From assembly GCA_000969725.1 (NCBI GenBank), contig JXSR01S063480.1: a DNA stretch of 23,207 bases; one strand, given 5' to 3'. The DNA comes from Ophiothrix spiculata (taxonomy: Eukaryota; Echinodermata; Ophiuroidea; Amphilepidida; Ophiotrichidae). Under the pieces are notes generated by a model. It searched no databases. It saw nothing but the letters and a program-made list of their open reading frames with translations, and had not been told where the DNA came from. Below are positions 7,584 to 19,500 of the stretch, piece after piece. A program made the translations under genes and the position numbers. Numbering within the stretch: the first letter of the stretch is position 1; the number at the start of each line of letters is the position of its first letter.

Positions 7584-10500
7584 CTGAAAGAAAAGCAGAA
7601 TCAAAAAGTGTCATATGACGCATTGGGGCCCAGAGATACAAACGTTGGTGGTTCACTGTTCAACTTCATGTTATTTTAACTTGTTGATGACAAAATTCAA
7701 AATCCTACCTCAACCGTTAAACAATCTTAAGCATTTGATCAGCCTGTGTCCTATGGAATTTGTTTTGAGTATTTACATAACACACCATTAATCCTTTCCA
7801 GTCCAGAGGTATTTTGCTCATTTTGATGTCTAACTCAATTATCTCTAGAAGCATTTTGCATGTTTCATTCAAACTTCATGATAACATGGTAAACACATTA
7901 GGCTTTCAAAATGATTTGTTTTTATATGACATTTGATCCAATGTGGCCGAAAAATCCAAAACAGTTATCCCATATGGGATATGGGACTGGACGTGAAAGG
8001 GTTACGGCTAGTCCTTTTTAAATGCAGGAGATAGCATTGATGCGGACTAGTTTGCCTTGCCTTAGGATTCAGAATGGATAAGATAGCATTGATGCGGACT
8101 AGTTTGCCTTACCTTAGGATTCAGGACGGATAAGATAGCATTGATTCAGACAAGTTTGCCTTACCTTAGGATTCAGGACGGATAAGATAGCATTGATGCG
8201 GACTAGTTTGCCTTACCTTAGGATTCAGGACGGACAAGATAGCATTGATGCGGACTAGTTTGCCTTACCTTAGGATTCAGGACGGATAAGATAGCATTGA
8301 TTGCCTTACCTTAGGATTCAGGACGGATAAGATAGCATTGATGCGGACTAGTTTGCCTTACCTTAGGATTCAGGACGGACAAGATAGCATTGATGCGGAC
8401 TAGTTTGCCTTACCTTAGGATTCAGGACGGATAAGATAGCATTGATCCGGACTAGTTTGCCTTACCTTGGGATTCAGGACGGATAAGATAGCATTGATTC
8501 GGACTAGTTTGCCTTACCTTAGGGTTCAGGACGGATAAGATAGCATTGATTCAGACTAGTTTGCCTTACCTTGGGGTTCAGGACGGATAAGATAGCATTG
8601 ATTCGGACTAGTTTGCCTTACCTTAGGGTTCAGAACAGATAAGATCGCATTGATTCGGACTAGTTTGCCATGCTTCATGTTCACATTGAAGTATCTTTTA
8701 CCATTGATCACACCATCTGTATCACCAACTAGATTGAAAAGAAAGCAAATTTGATATAAATTGGTATAAGGACTCTCCACCCCACCCCATAAAAGGGGGT
8801 GGTAACAAAAAGGTATTGGTTTTGCATGTTTTCACATTTCAGAAATTTTAGTGTCAGTAATCATATCCCCATCAAATATTGTTTTCAAATGAATTGCCAA
8901 GCACCATAGACTGTTGATTAAAATGAAATAGATAGCCATAGCTGCCTTCAACTGTACAACTAATGTATTAGTTGCAAAGCAGACAAATTATGTGAAGGTT
9001 TGAATCTATCTCATGATTTAAAATTGTAAATAAGTCAAGACTTCCTTATCACATTTTGATAAAACAAGAAGAATGTAATGGAAATATCCAATAGCATTCA
9101 GTGTATTCATGTAAACTTCCAAGTAAACAAAATACCATACTTCTGGTTGACTTCTGCAATATAGTTTCTAATTTACTCCGGCAACAGAATGGTAATTTGA
9201 CTGATAATGCTGCTATCGAGACAATCAAGCGTTGTTCCTTGCTTACGCACAATTTGGCGGAAAAATGCAAGATGCATATTGTGTTGTATTCAAGTAATAG
9301 TAGCGCACAACAGAATGCAGAGCGGGTTCACTATGCACTCGCGCAGCGTCGGTTCAAGGCATGGCGCCCACGTGGCGCAATCCCCTCCCCTAACTTAGCT
9401 GAAATTTTAGGGTGCAAATAGACCTGTTTCCTATCTGTACTTTCTTTAATCTATGGTTTCTAATTAGACCTTTGTATACCACATAGAGAATTTATACAAC
9501 ATTAACATCACAGAATTGGGTTCTAAATATTTTCAAAAAGTTATTGCAGATTAATTCCTTTAAAAGAACTGTCTGTCAGCCTCAGTTCATTGTTTATTGT
9601 CATAAATGTTCATTTCACCTTTATATGCCAGTCTTGATGAAATAATAGGGAGCTTTCAATTTCAATACAGGGGGTGTGCACAATGGATCAACACGCCGCA
9701 CTAAAGTCTAAATGCCCAGACTATATGCAGTTAAATTCCATCATGTTTACATTAATCAGCTGGCTATTCGTTATGCAACGATGTATGACCATAGTTGCCC
9801 AAATTGCGTACTTTGGAATGTCAAGTGGTAGTGGTACATGAAGATGGAAAAAGCATGAGTGAAATGAGAGCAGTGGTACAATTGGAAATGTCTTGAGCTA
9901 TTCGTGACCTTGTTTCAGTTGACCTGGTTAACCTGCCGTCGCTAGAATATGCCATCTTGAAATCAAAAGCTCCTTATTTATGCTTCAAGATGTAACTGGG
10001 GTGAATAATAACAAAGCAGCAAAGATGGTAAGAATGAGATGTGTGTAAATCACTCTACGGATACAAATCCAACAGAAACCAACTTACTAGGATCGTCCAG
10101 TTTGAGGCCTACATACAGCCTGTGATCCGTCTTCTCCTTGTCCATTTTACCAACAAACTTAACGACTCCTGTCAGTATATCATTAGTTTTACAGCTACCT
10201 GTTACACAAATAAAAATATGTACACTTATGTAAATGTGGCTGTAATACACCATTTAATTTTAAATTGAAATTGAACATCGGACATCAGCCAAGGGGATGC
10301 AAAATGTCCACACAAAAGTAAATGGAAGTTTAGCTGAAGTTTGACGATTAAAATCCTTTGAAACATTTGCTGTTTAAGAAGGGTGTGTGGAATATCCAAC
10401 ATAACCTGTTAATGGTTTGAATTAACTGAAAATATGGTTAAATTTTACAAGAAATGTTTTTGTAGTTACATGTATGTAAAAGTACCGTTTAGAGTTCAAA

Positions 10501-13500
10501 AAGTACAAATTTTCATCTTTCGTGACAAATTAACAGTACTATCATCATTGGCGGGCTGATAATGGTGGCGTTTTGGCAATCGCCATATGGGCCGCTTGGT
10601 TTTGGCCAGTGAGGGCTGGTTGCTCAAAAAGTAAGGGCTGGTTGCTCAAACAGTTTTTGGTTTACTGAAAAAGTTTGGCACTTTTTTTTTTGTTTTTTAG
10701 TTTTCAAAAGCTACTTTTGGGTCTACCTTTTTGAGTCTACCTTTTGTGTCTCGTAGGTCGGTTGTCGCTGGTATTGTCAAAAAGGGCAGCTCAAATATTT
10801 TTACCTTGGTCGCCTGAAAGTATCAGTTTGCCCCTGACTATCATTGAATAATGGGTTTCAAGCATTGTAAGAAATGGTTTAAAATCAGTACAAAATTATT
10901 CCTCTTGCTAGTTTCAACATGTTTTCTATCATTAGNNNNNNNNNNNNNNNNNNNNNNNNNNNNNNNNNNNNNNNNNNNNNNNNNNNNNNNNNNNNNNNNN
11001 NNNNNNNNNNNNNNNNNNNNNNNNNNNNNNNNNNNNNNNNNNNNNNNNNNNNNNNNNNNNNNNNNNNNNNNNNNNNNNNNNNNNNNNNNNNNNNNNNNNN
11101 NNNNNNNNNNNNNNNNNNNNNNNNNNNNNNNNNNNNNNNNNNNNNNNNNNNNNNNNNNNNNNNNNNNNNNNNNNNNNNNNNNNNNNNNNNNNNNNNNNNN
11201 NNNNNNNNNNNNNNNNNNNNNNNNNNNNNNNNNNNNNNNNNNNNNNNNNNNNNNNNNNNNNNNNNNNNNNNNNNNNNNNNNNNNNNNNNNGTCATCTGCA
11301 AGGTTATATTTTAAGCTTTAAAATGACACCTTGCTTTTGGGTTCATCCTTCATGTAAGACAAGACTGCTTCAAAAGACATATCACGCTACTGTTACTGAC
11401 TGTGCTGGGTGGGCCTGATGAATTAGTAAAATAATGGATGAGACTTATAGTTATTGTGTATTAAAGAGTTCTATAATTCTGTAGCCATACTATATCCAGT
11501 CCAGAACATTAATAAAGCATTTGTATAAGATGTGCCAAACAAACTTGGGCTATTGAATTCTTCGACACTCTGAACACACTATATGATACAAAGAAATAAC
11601 GAAAAATTCGAACTTATGATGTGATCGCTGCATATATGGCCATACTTTGTGATTAAGTTTTGGCTACTCTGGGATGGAGCTGACAAGTGATGTATTACTG
11701 CTATCCCATTTCTCCTTAATGAATTCTATATAAAAATTGCCTCTTTTGACCATGTTGGACATGTTACTTGACCCCCCCCCCCCCTCAGGTCTAGCGCACC
11801 CAAATCCCATGCTAAGCATCACCTAACCACCTGGTGGGCGCTGCGTTGGAAACAATTCAGTGCTCATATCTATTTCCTGTCTATAACATATTTGGGTTAT
11901 TTTCATGTTTTAAAGGGGTATTGGTCAAGTTGAGCATCATCCCCAACTATTTTCCAATGCAGTTTGAGATTTTTGTATCATTTGAAGTATAAGCAGTAAT
12001 ATCAGTTTGCAAAGTTTCATTGCCAAATTCAAACCCTGTATTTCAAAATATTTTGATTTTCTAATACTAATTATTGTTGGCGACAACGATAAATACTGCC
12101 CTCTGTTGTTGATATCTTAAAATTGGCTTTATTGGCAGATCAAATGCATGATTGAAATTTATTTGGATTTATTTAATCTCCGATGTAAAGCAATGTTTTA
12201 CAAACAATTTTCAACCTCTTTCCTGATATATTATATTATCAATAGACACTTCCTATTTTTTGATTTTTTGAAGGTTTCGGTCAAATACAATAATTGGTAT
12301 TTGACTATTATTATCAAACATAACAATAAATGCAGATGAAATTTTGTCCAAATGCACCTGTAAGGTGTTAAGGATGGAGTGCTTCCCAAGCCGACTTACT
12401 TTGCGTTCATGTCTTTGGCTACTGTTACTGACTGTGCTGGGTGGGCCTGATGAATTAGATGAAGACGACATATCCCAGGCGTCATGTCGGCTAGAGTGAC
12501 GCATCAAGGTTGGAGAGTGCCCCCCCCCCCCTCCCCCGGCCTACTTACTTTGCGTTCATGTCTTTGGCTACTGTTACTGACTGTGCTGGGTGGGCCTGAT
12601 GAATTAGATGAAGATGACATATCCCAGGCGTCTTGTCGGCTTGAGTGACGCATCAAGGTTGGAGAGCTAGAAAAGATAACAGATACAGCTATTCACTAAC
12701 CAATCACTATCTTGGGTTTAAAATTTTAAAATTTTTTTGTGAGCCGTTGTTTCCATGGTTTTGATTCAACATAGTAGGTTGGTGGATTATAATAATCTTT
12801 TGCTCCAATTCTCAAAGACTTCATTCTTTTACCTCCAATATTTATCTCTGCACTGTTTGTAATTAAAACCGTAATTTGGTGAAATCAATTTTTGTGTGTG
12901 TGTGGATTCACAATATTCATGCATTCTTCAAAATACCTGCAAAGTTTTAATTCCAAGAAGTAAACTGAAGTATGAAAAAATCCACATCTCACATCTTAGA
13001 AGGACCATCAGCAAAAAAAAATATGGCTAATTGGCTTTTAAATGCATTTATCTCTCTATTTCATTTTTTACTCCATGACTAACTTTGATGGACCTTCACT
13101 TGATTTTTGGTAAAGTTCATTGGGGTGTCATATTTTAATCCTTATGGACTTTGCAGGTATGTAAATAATTGGAAACGACCAGATACCAATTTTACGGCTG
13201 GTTTGAGATGGACGTTCACATATGATGAGTTCAGATACTATAAAACCACTTAATTTCGCTAGACAGAAAATTCGCTAAATTAAATCCCTTGTGAAAATTA
13301 TCATATTTTGCATTGAAACTAATGGTCATTGTTCCAGATTAGCGAAATGAAATCCCAGCCAAGTTGCTGCTCATTTGAAATTTGTTAAATTTTGTCACTG
13401 CCAAGTCTGAATTAGCACAGTATCTTTGTTACTGGAGAAAAATTTAAGGGTTAGGCTATACTTGGGCTCCATACAAATTTTTTCATTAATTATCAAACAT

Positions 13501-16500
13501 TTGGTCATGACATCAAAGTAACGAGTGACTCCTAGTAAAATATCTTCAACACTGAGTAGAAAACAAATTAAACTTTGCGCTAAATTGCACATGTGTTAAA
13601 TTGAATCACAGTAAAGTCATTGATCCAGCATCAAATGTTTTATATCAATCTATACTTTTAATTTGATCACATTTGTGACCCGTCATATCGAAAGGTACCT
13701 TGAGGGTCCCAAAATGAAAATTGATTTTTTTTGGTGTCATCTGCAAGGTTATATTTTAAGCTTTAAAATGACACCTTGCTTTTGGGTTCATCCTTCATGT
13801 AAGACAAGACTGCTTCAAAAGACATATCACTAAATAATGTTCACAACAGATTTCATGCTAGACCAAGTTCATAAAGCTCATGAATATCTTACACGAAGGA
13901 AACACCTGCTTTTGGTTATTAGATGTTCAATTGCAAAGTTACATCAAAATTGATAAAAGGCATCAGGCTAATTCAAAAAAATTATAGTTCTGAGAAATTA
14001 AGGGCACAGTTAACCCCTCATTTTCTGAAATATTTCATGCTTTGTAACTCAGCAACCGATAAGTAAATCCATATAAAAGTATACATTTCTAGATGTGGAT
14101 TTTCATGTAGAAGATAATGGTTTGGTCAGTTTTGGACCAAAATGTATGATTTTGGACCAAGGTCCAAAAAACCCATGTTCTTGGACCATTAATTTGTAAA
14201 CAACCTAACTAAATTTTGAAAAAATAAAAGTTGGACCTCGAATGCTTTTTAGAATCTAGAAACACATGTCTAGGAACGCATTTTTCAAATTTTTGATTTT
14301 TGACTTACTTTTTGAAATATTGCCAAAAAAAGTCCAAAAATGGCCCAAAATGATTTTTTGGTCATTTTGGGCCTATTTTAGGCCTATTTTTGGCAATATT
14401 TCAAAAAGTAAGGTAAAAATCAAAAATTTGAGAAATGCGTTCCTAGACATGTGTTTCTAGATTCTAAAAAGCATCCGAGGTCCTACTTTTATTTTTTCAA
14501 ACTTTAGTTAGGTTGTTTGTAAATATAGTGGTCCAAGAACAAGGGTTTTTTGGACCTTGGTCCAAAATCATGCATTTTGGTCCAAAACTGACCTAACCAT
14601 CGTCTTCTACATGAAAATCCACATCTAGAAATGTATACTTTTATATGGGATTACTTATCGGTTGCTGAGTTACAAGGCATAAAATATTTCAGAAAATGAG
14701 GGGTTAACTGTGCCCTTAAGTGAAAAGTTTCTGTACTGGTAAAACTTGAATGGAGAAAGGATTTTTATCTCGGTTTTTAAAACATTTGTTTTTATGTTTT
14801 GGATGTTAGAACCTGATTAATATGATAGAAAATTAACCTTGGACGTGATTTTTGACTATGCTCAGCTTCAATGACCCGTATCTCGTAATTTAATATGCCG
14901 ACCTTAAGGTATCTTTCAATAAGACGGGACACATTTATTTGGTGACGACATGACCAAATGTTTGGTAGTGAAAAATTTGTGTAGAGGCCGAGTATAGCCT
15001 GATGATGATGATGAATGATATTTGCTCAAGTAATTACCTTGAATCCATCCTCATAATCTTAACACCTCCAACATTATTTGCATATTTCCCCCTGGCAACC
15101 CTTCTTCCTCCTCCTCCTTCATCTTCACGTCGTTCCTTAGCATTCTCCAGTTCTTGTGATTTCTTCATCACCAATCTGTCTTTCCCTATAAGTAGTTGTT
15201 TCAATGTGTACACTTCACTATTAGCTAGTTCAAGTTCTTCCTCAAGTGCCGGTAACCGTGCCAATTCCTTTTCCATGGCAGCCATTTTGTCTTTGTCGTC
15301 CCTGTGTGTGGCTCTTGCTAGGATGATGTGTGCTTTCTTTTTATCCATTGCGTCCTCTGTTTCTTGCATTTTTGCATTTACTGCATCCATTTCCTTCTGT
15401 AAGATAGGGACTTTGTCCAGTTCCTGTGATGACAAACATCAAAAATATTCTGTACAAGATAAGTTTTAATTGCAATTAGGCCAAAAATAAAAAAATGTTG
15501 ACTTGCCCTTTAATGGTGAAATTGATGGTCGGTCGGATCTTTTTTTCTTTCTTTTTTTCACAAATTGACCAAGAATAACTGTTTAAAATAGTTTATGTAA
15601 AATGTTGTATAGTTTATTTATTCAAGATTTATGTTTGTTTCAAGCAAATACAGTAGAAACTCATTATAACGAAGTTGCTGGGGACAGACAAATTACTTCT
15701 TTATATCCAAAATTTCGTTATATCAGGGTTTTTAAAACAATAAAAAACAAAAGAAATTAGTAAATTGGTACAGGAGAATTACTACTTTATAACAGGGCTT
15801 TTCTACATCATATTTTGTTATGAGTTTCTACTGTATATAACATTTTGTAAATATTGTTGTAAACTCAACCCAAATATCATGCTATTTTCCCCAAATTTAC
15901 TGTTGAGATAAGTAAAAGTTCACCAAAAAAAAAAAAGTGACCCTAAATTTTGGGTCGGTCGCAAAGGGCAAGTCAACAACCTTTTTAGGCCTTACAAGGG
16001 TATAAATGGGCACTGCAATGACCAAGAAACCGACTGGAACAAGATGAAGGTGATTGTTAGTAGTTTTGAAGAGATAATTGCTTTGTCATAAAAATTATAT
16101 TTTATGTATTCTGTTGTCCATCAATTCCCATAAAAGATTTACTGTAAACATGGTTATTTTCGCCAAAAATTAATTTTCGCCAATTTTGCCAAGTCATCAT
16201 CTAACTGCGAATATGTTCATTTTTCATGTTGGTCAATGTAGTTAGTGAAGCTTAAAAACGTTAATTTAATACGCGCAGAAAGGTCACAATTGTCAGGTTT
16301 TGCAAAAAATTCTGCTCGCGAAAATAGGTTTGAAAGTTGACCAATGTTACTTCAAATAACGTTTGAATTGATTTCAAACTATTCTTATGCATTTTTAGTC
16401 TACATGTTGGCTCGTATTAAAGTTGTCAATTTTCTTTTTTCATTAACTTTAGGCTAACAACTTTTGTCACTTCTGCTTGTGTAAAATAGGTCCCCTAGTT

Positions 16501-19500
16501 GGATTCGAACCTGGGACCTCTTGCACCACAAACCCAGGTACATCTTTGGCAGCAAATTTTGTTGCAGCTAACTCTAGTTTGTGACTTATAATCACCTTCA
16601 TCTTGTTGCAGCTAACTCCAGTTTGTGACTTATAATGGACTTGTTTATTAATTTTCTGGAATGGTAAATTTTGAATCACCTAAGGAAATTGTCTCAACAC
16701 ATCAGTAGCACCGGTTTAATGCCCTGTGCCTGCTACATGTCCAACATCACCAGGCAGTGAGAGGTGCCTTGTCCAAGCAGCGTGCACAGTGCCCATGCTC
16801 GCTGTTGAGTCCATGGGAGGGTGCCGAGTCTGTGGAAGGGAGATCAGGGGAATGGTACTAGTTCTACACAGCACTGACTCTGTCTCTTACCTTTTCCATT
16901 TTTTCATTGCGTTTCATTTCATATCGGACCTGCTGATGTAAGTCGTCAATCTTCAAGCCCATGTCCTCACATTTAGCCCGTTCACATCTCAAATCTTTTC
17001 TTGTTGTTTCCAATTTCTCCTTCAAGTCAATGATTTCATAATCTCTTTCTCTAACTGAAGTCCTGAAAAAAAGAAATCCAAAATTAGAGGTTAGGTGCTT
17101 TACAGTCTGGTAAAAACCTCTGGTTCTGGTTTAATTTGGTTACTACTCAACGCCCCCTAGTGGGAGCCAAACGAGTAGGGTGGTGCTGAATGCTGCTTGC
17201 TGATTGGTTGATTGGTAATTAGAGCTGATGATTGTTGGTTGGTTTTTGCTGGTCTTCTTGTTGGACGGGATTTGTTGATTTGGGTAGAGAGTTATAGTCT
17301 ATTAAAGGTTTGGGTATGAAGGTATGTTTATAACAGTTTTTATTTGCTTGTATTTTGATGTACTCTCCCGAGTCTTGATGAGTACTGGAACGGGTGTAGG
17401 TGGTGTTTTTCCATAGGTTACTCTGCTGTAACTACTGATAGCTCTGACAGGAATAAAAAAATTACACACGTTTCTCATTTTTCGCAAAAAAAAAAACCCA
17501 GGGGGCCACTGAGCTATATTGGTGTACATATGCGTGAATAGAAAAACATGGAAAAAGGGGTCATTTTTTTCCTGACCAACACGGAAAGCACTGCAAGTGT
17601 TTAGGGGTCTAAAAACAATGATTTTCAACAAAAGGGGTGTATTTTTTCAAACAAAAACTCAAAATGCCCACAAAAAGGGGTGTTTTTTCAAAACCTGAAG
17701 AAAAAATCCAACTTTTAGGGGGGGGGGGATTTAGAGTAAAATTGCACGTAAATCCTTGTCTAGGGGAATTTCTTCAAGGGAAGTTAAAACTTGTTTGGGG
17801 GTATTTTGTAAACCTATGTTTACATATGTGTTCATCAATACATCTGAGTGGCCACCCTGGGAAAATCAAACAAATTTGCAAGAATCATTTTAGATCAGTG
17901 CTTTTCAACTAGCGTTGCATATACCAAATTTGCACTGTGACTAGTACTGATTTGCACTCTGAGCCTCTTGAAGAAATAAATTAGAAATATGCTGTGAAAG
18001 AGGTGCATTTGGTGCCTACCATACAATTTTATCATTTATGTGGCACTATGTAAAAACTAGTTAAGAACCCCTGTTGTAGATCCTAATATATTAGTTATAG
18101 ATTCTATAGCTAAAAAAATGAATTTTGATAGGGATCACCTTTCATCAAGATTTTCCCTTTAATAACTATATCTCACATATACACAAAAAGAATAAAATAA
18201 TAGTAAGTACTCACTGGGTGCTTCTAAGTACTTCTCTTAGTGCTTCTAAATTAGCTTCAGTCCTTTCCATTTCTGACACTGAAAAAAAACACATGAACAT
18301 TGATATTTATAGACCATTCCTATAATTGACATACTCCCGCCGTTGTTGGGGTAAATCCACAGAATCGGAACTCAGAACGAGTCCAAGTATGATATGACAC
18401 TACTTGGCCTCCTTCTGAGTTCCGATTCCCCGTTCAATTCTGTGGATTTACCCCATCAATGGCGTAAGTATGTCAATTATAGGAATGGTCTATAAAGGAT
18501 CTAAAAAGCAATTAGAGCATTACAAAACCAACTAATTACATAGGTTAGAAGATCACGTCCCAATATGGTAGCACCCCATCCCCCCAAAAAAATGATAACG
18601 TACAATAAGGTCCACGCAAAATCCTTGTCCTTAGACAAGGGTCCAAAATAAAACAAAACATGTGACATTAAGGCTGGGGTATAACCGTTTTTGTCCTCTT
18701 GGCTCTCAAACTAATTGCATAAACTATATATAAGTATACATTTTTAAAAGCAATTTTTTACACTGAACATGATGATGATATCAGTTTTTGACCAAAATGT
18801 CAATTCTGGCAAAAATTGCCAAAAACCATATTTTTGCCCCAACATTTCTGAAAAGCTTAACTAAAATTTGCATTTGTGAAATGTTGAATTTTTTTGTTTT
18901 TTGGAATCTAGAAATAAATGTCTAGGAAACGTTTTCTCAAATTTTTGATTTTGATTTTGTTTTTTTTTTTAAATGCCACAAATAAGCAAAAAAATGTTTT
19001 TAAAATCCAAACAGTGCCACCAGAATGGCAATTTTAGGCTTTCCAGAAATTGTTAGGGCAAATAATACGTTTTTGGTATTTTTTGCCAAAATCAACATTT
19101 TTGGTCAAAAACTGATATTACTAATATGTTCAAGGTAAAAATCCACTTTCAAAAAATGTATACTTTTATATGGTTTATGCAATTACTTTGAGAGTTAGAG
19201 TGCAAAAACTGGTTAAATGCTAGTTGAAGGTCTACCCCAGCCTTACTGTCACATGTTTTGTTAACCCATGCTCATTTGGGAGCTATCATGAGCAATATTA
19301 CAACTGGGAGGGGGGGGGATACTTAAGAATTGATTGGGGAGGTGTGCCACTTAAGGTCTGAAACCCCTACCCATTCCTCAAAATATATGTAAGCTCAATA
19401 AGTAATCAACAATGCCGATGTCAAAACTTCAATAACTGAAAGCTCATAACAGCCATGTGCTATTCAAGACCACAAGCACTATTATTCATTTATATGTTGG

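Noticed and set aside
8030..8670. CRISPR array
   Set aside because: The repeats are directly adjacent with no unique spacers, and the unit is an exon-intron junction copy in a eukaryotic gene.
8556..8780. Continuous - strand reading frame from intron through the CAP-Gly exon into the array, as a small gene
   Set aside because: The CAP-Gly half-domain and the splice sites show that it is an internal exon; the extra residues are read-through of intron and repeat.
9101..9421. + strand reading frame of 106 codons
   Set aside because: No recognisable domain, it lies within an intron of the - strand gene, no splice context, and another frame overlaps it.
10851..11321. Reading frames spanning the N run
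   Set aside because: They are open only because N codons contain no stops.
12400..12517. The duplicate Ser-rich exon as the missing exon between 12549 and 10198
   Set aside because: Its length (1 mod 3) would fix the phase, but it has no AG acceptor, and read after the first copy it reaches TAG after eight codons.
15002..15469. + strand reading frame of 155 codons, Ser/Leu/Phe-rich
   Set aside because: It is the antisense of the coiled-coil exon 15038-15423, whose splice sites, phases and composition are convincing.
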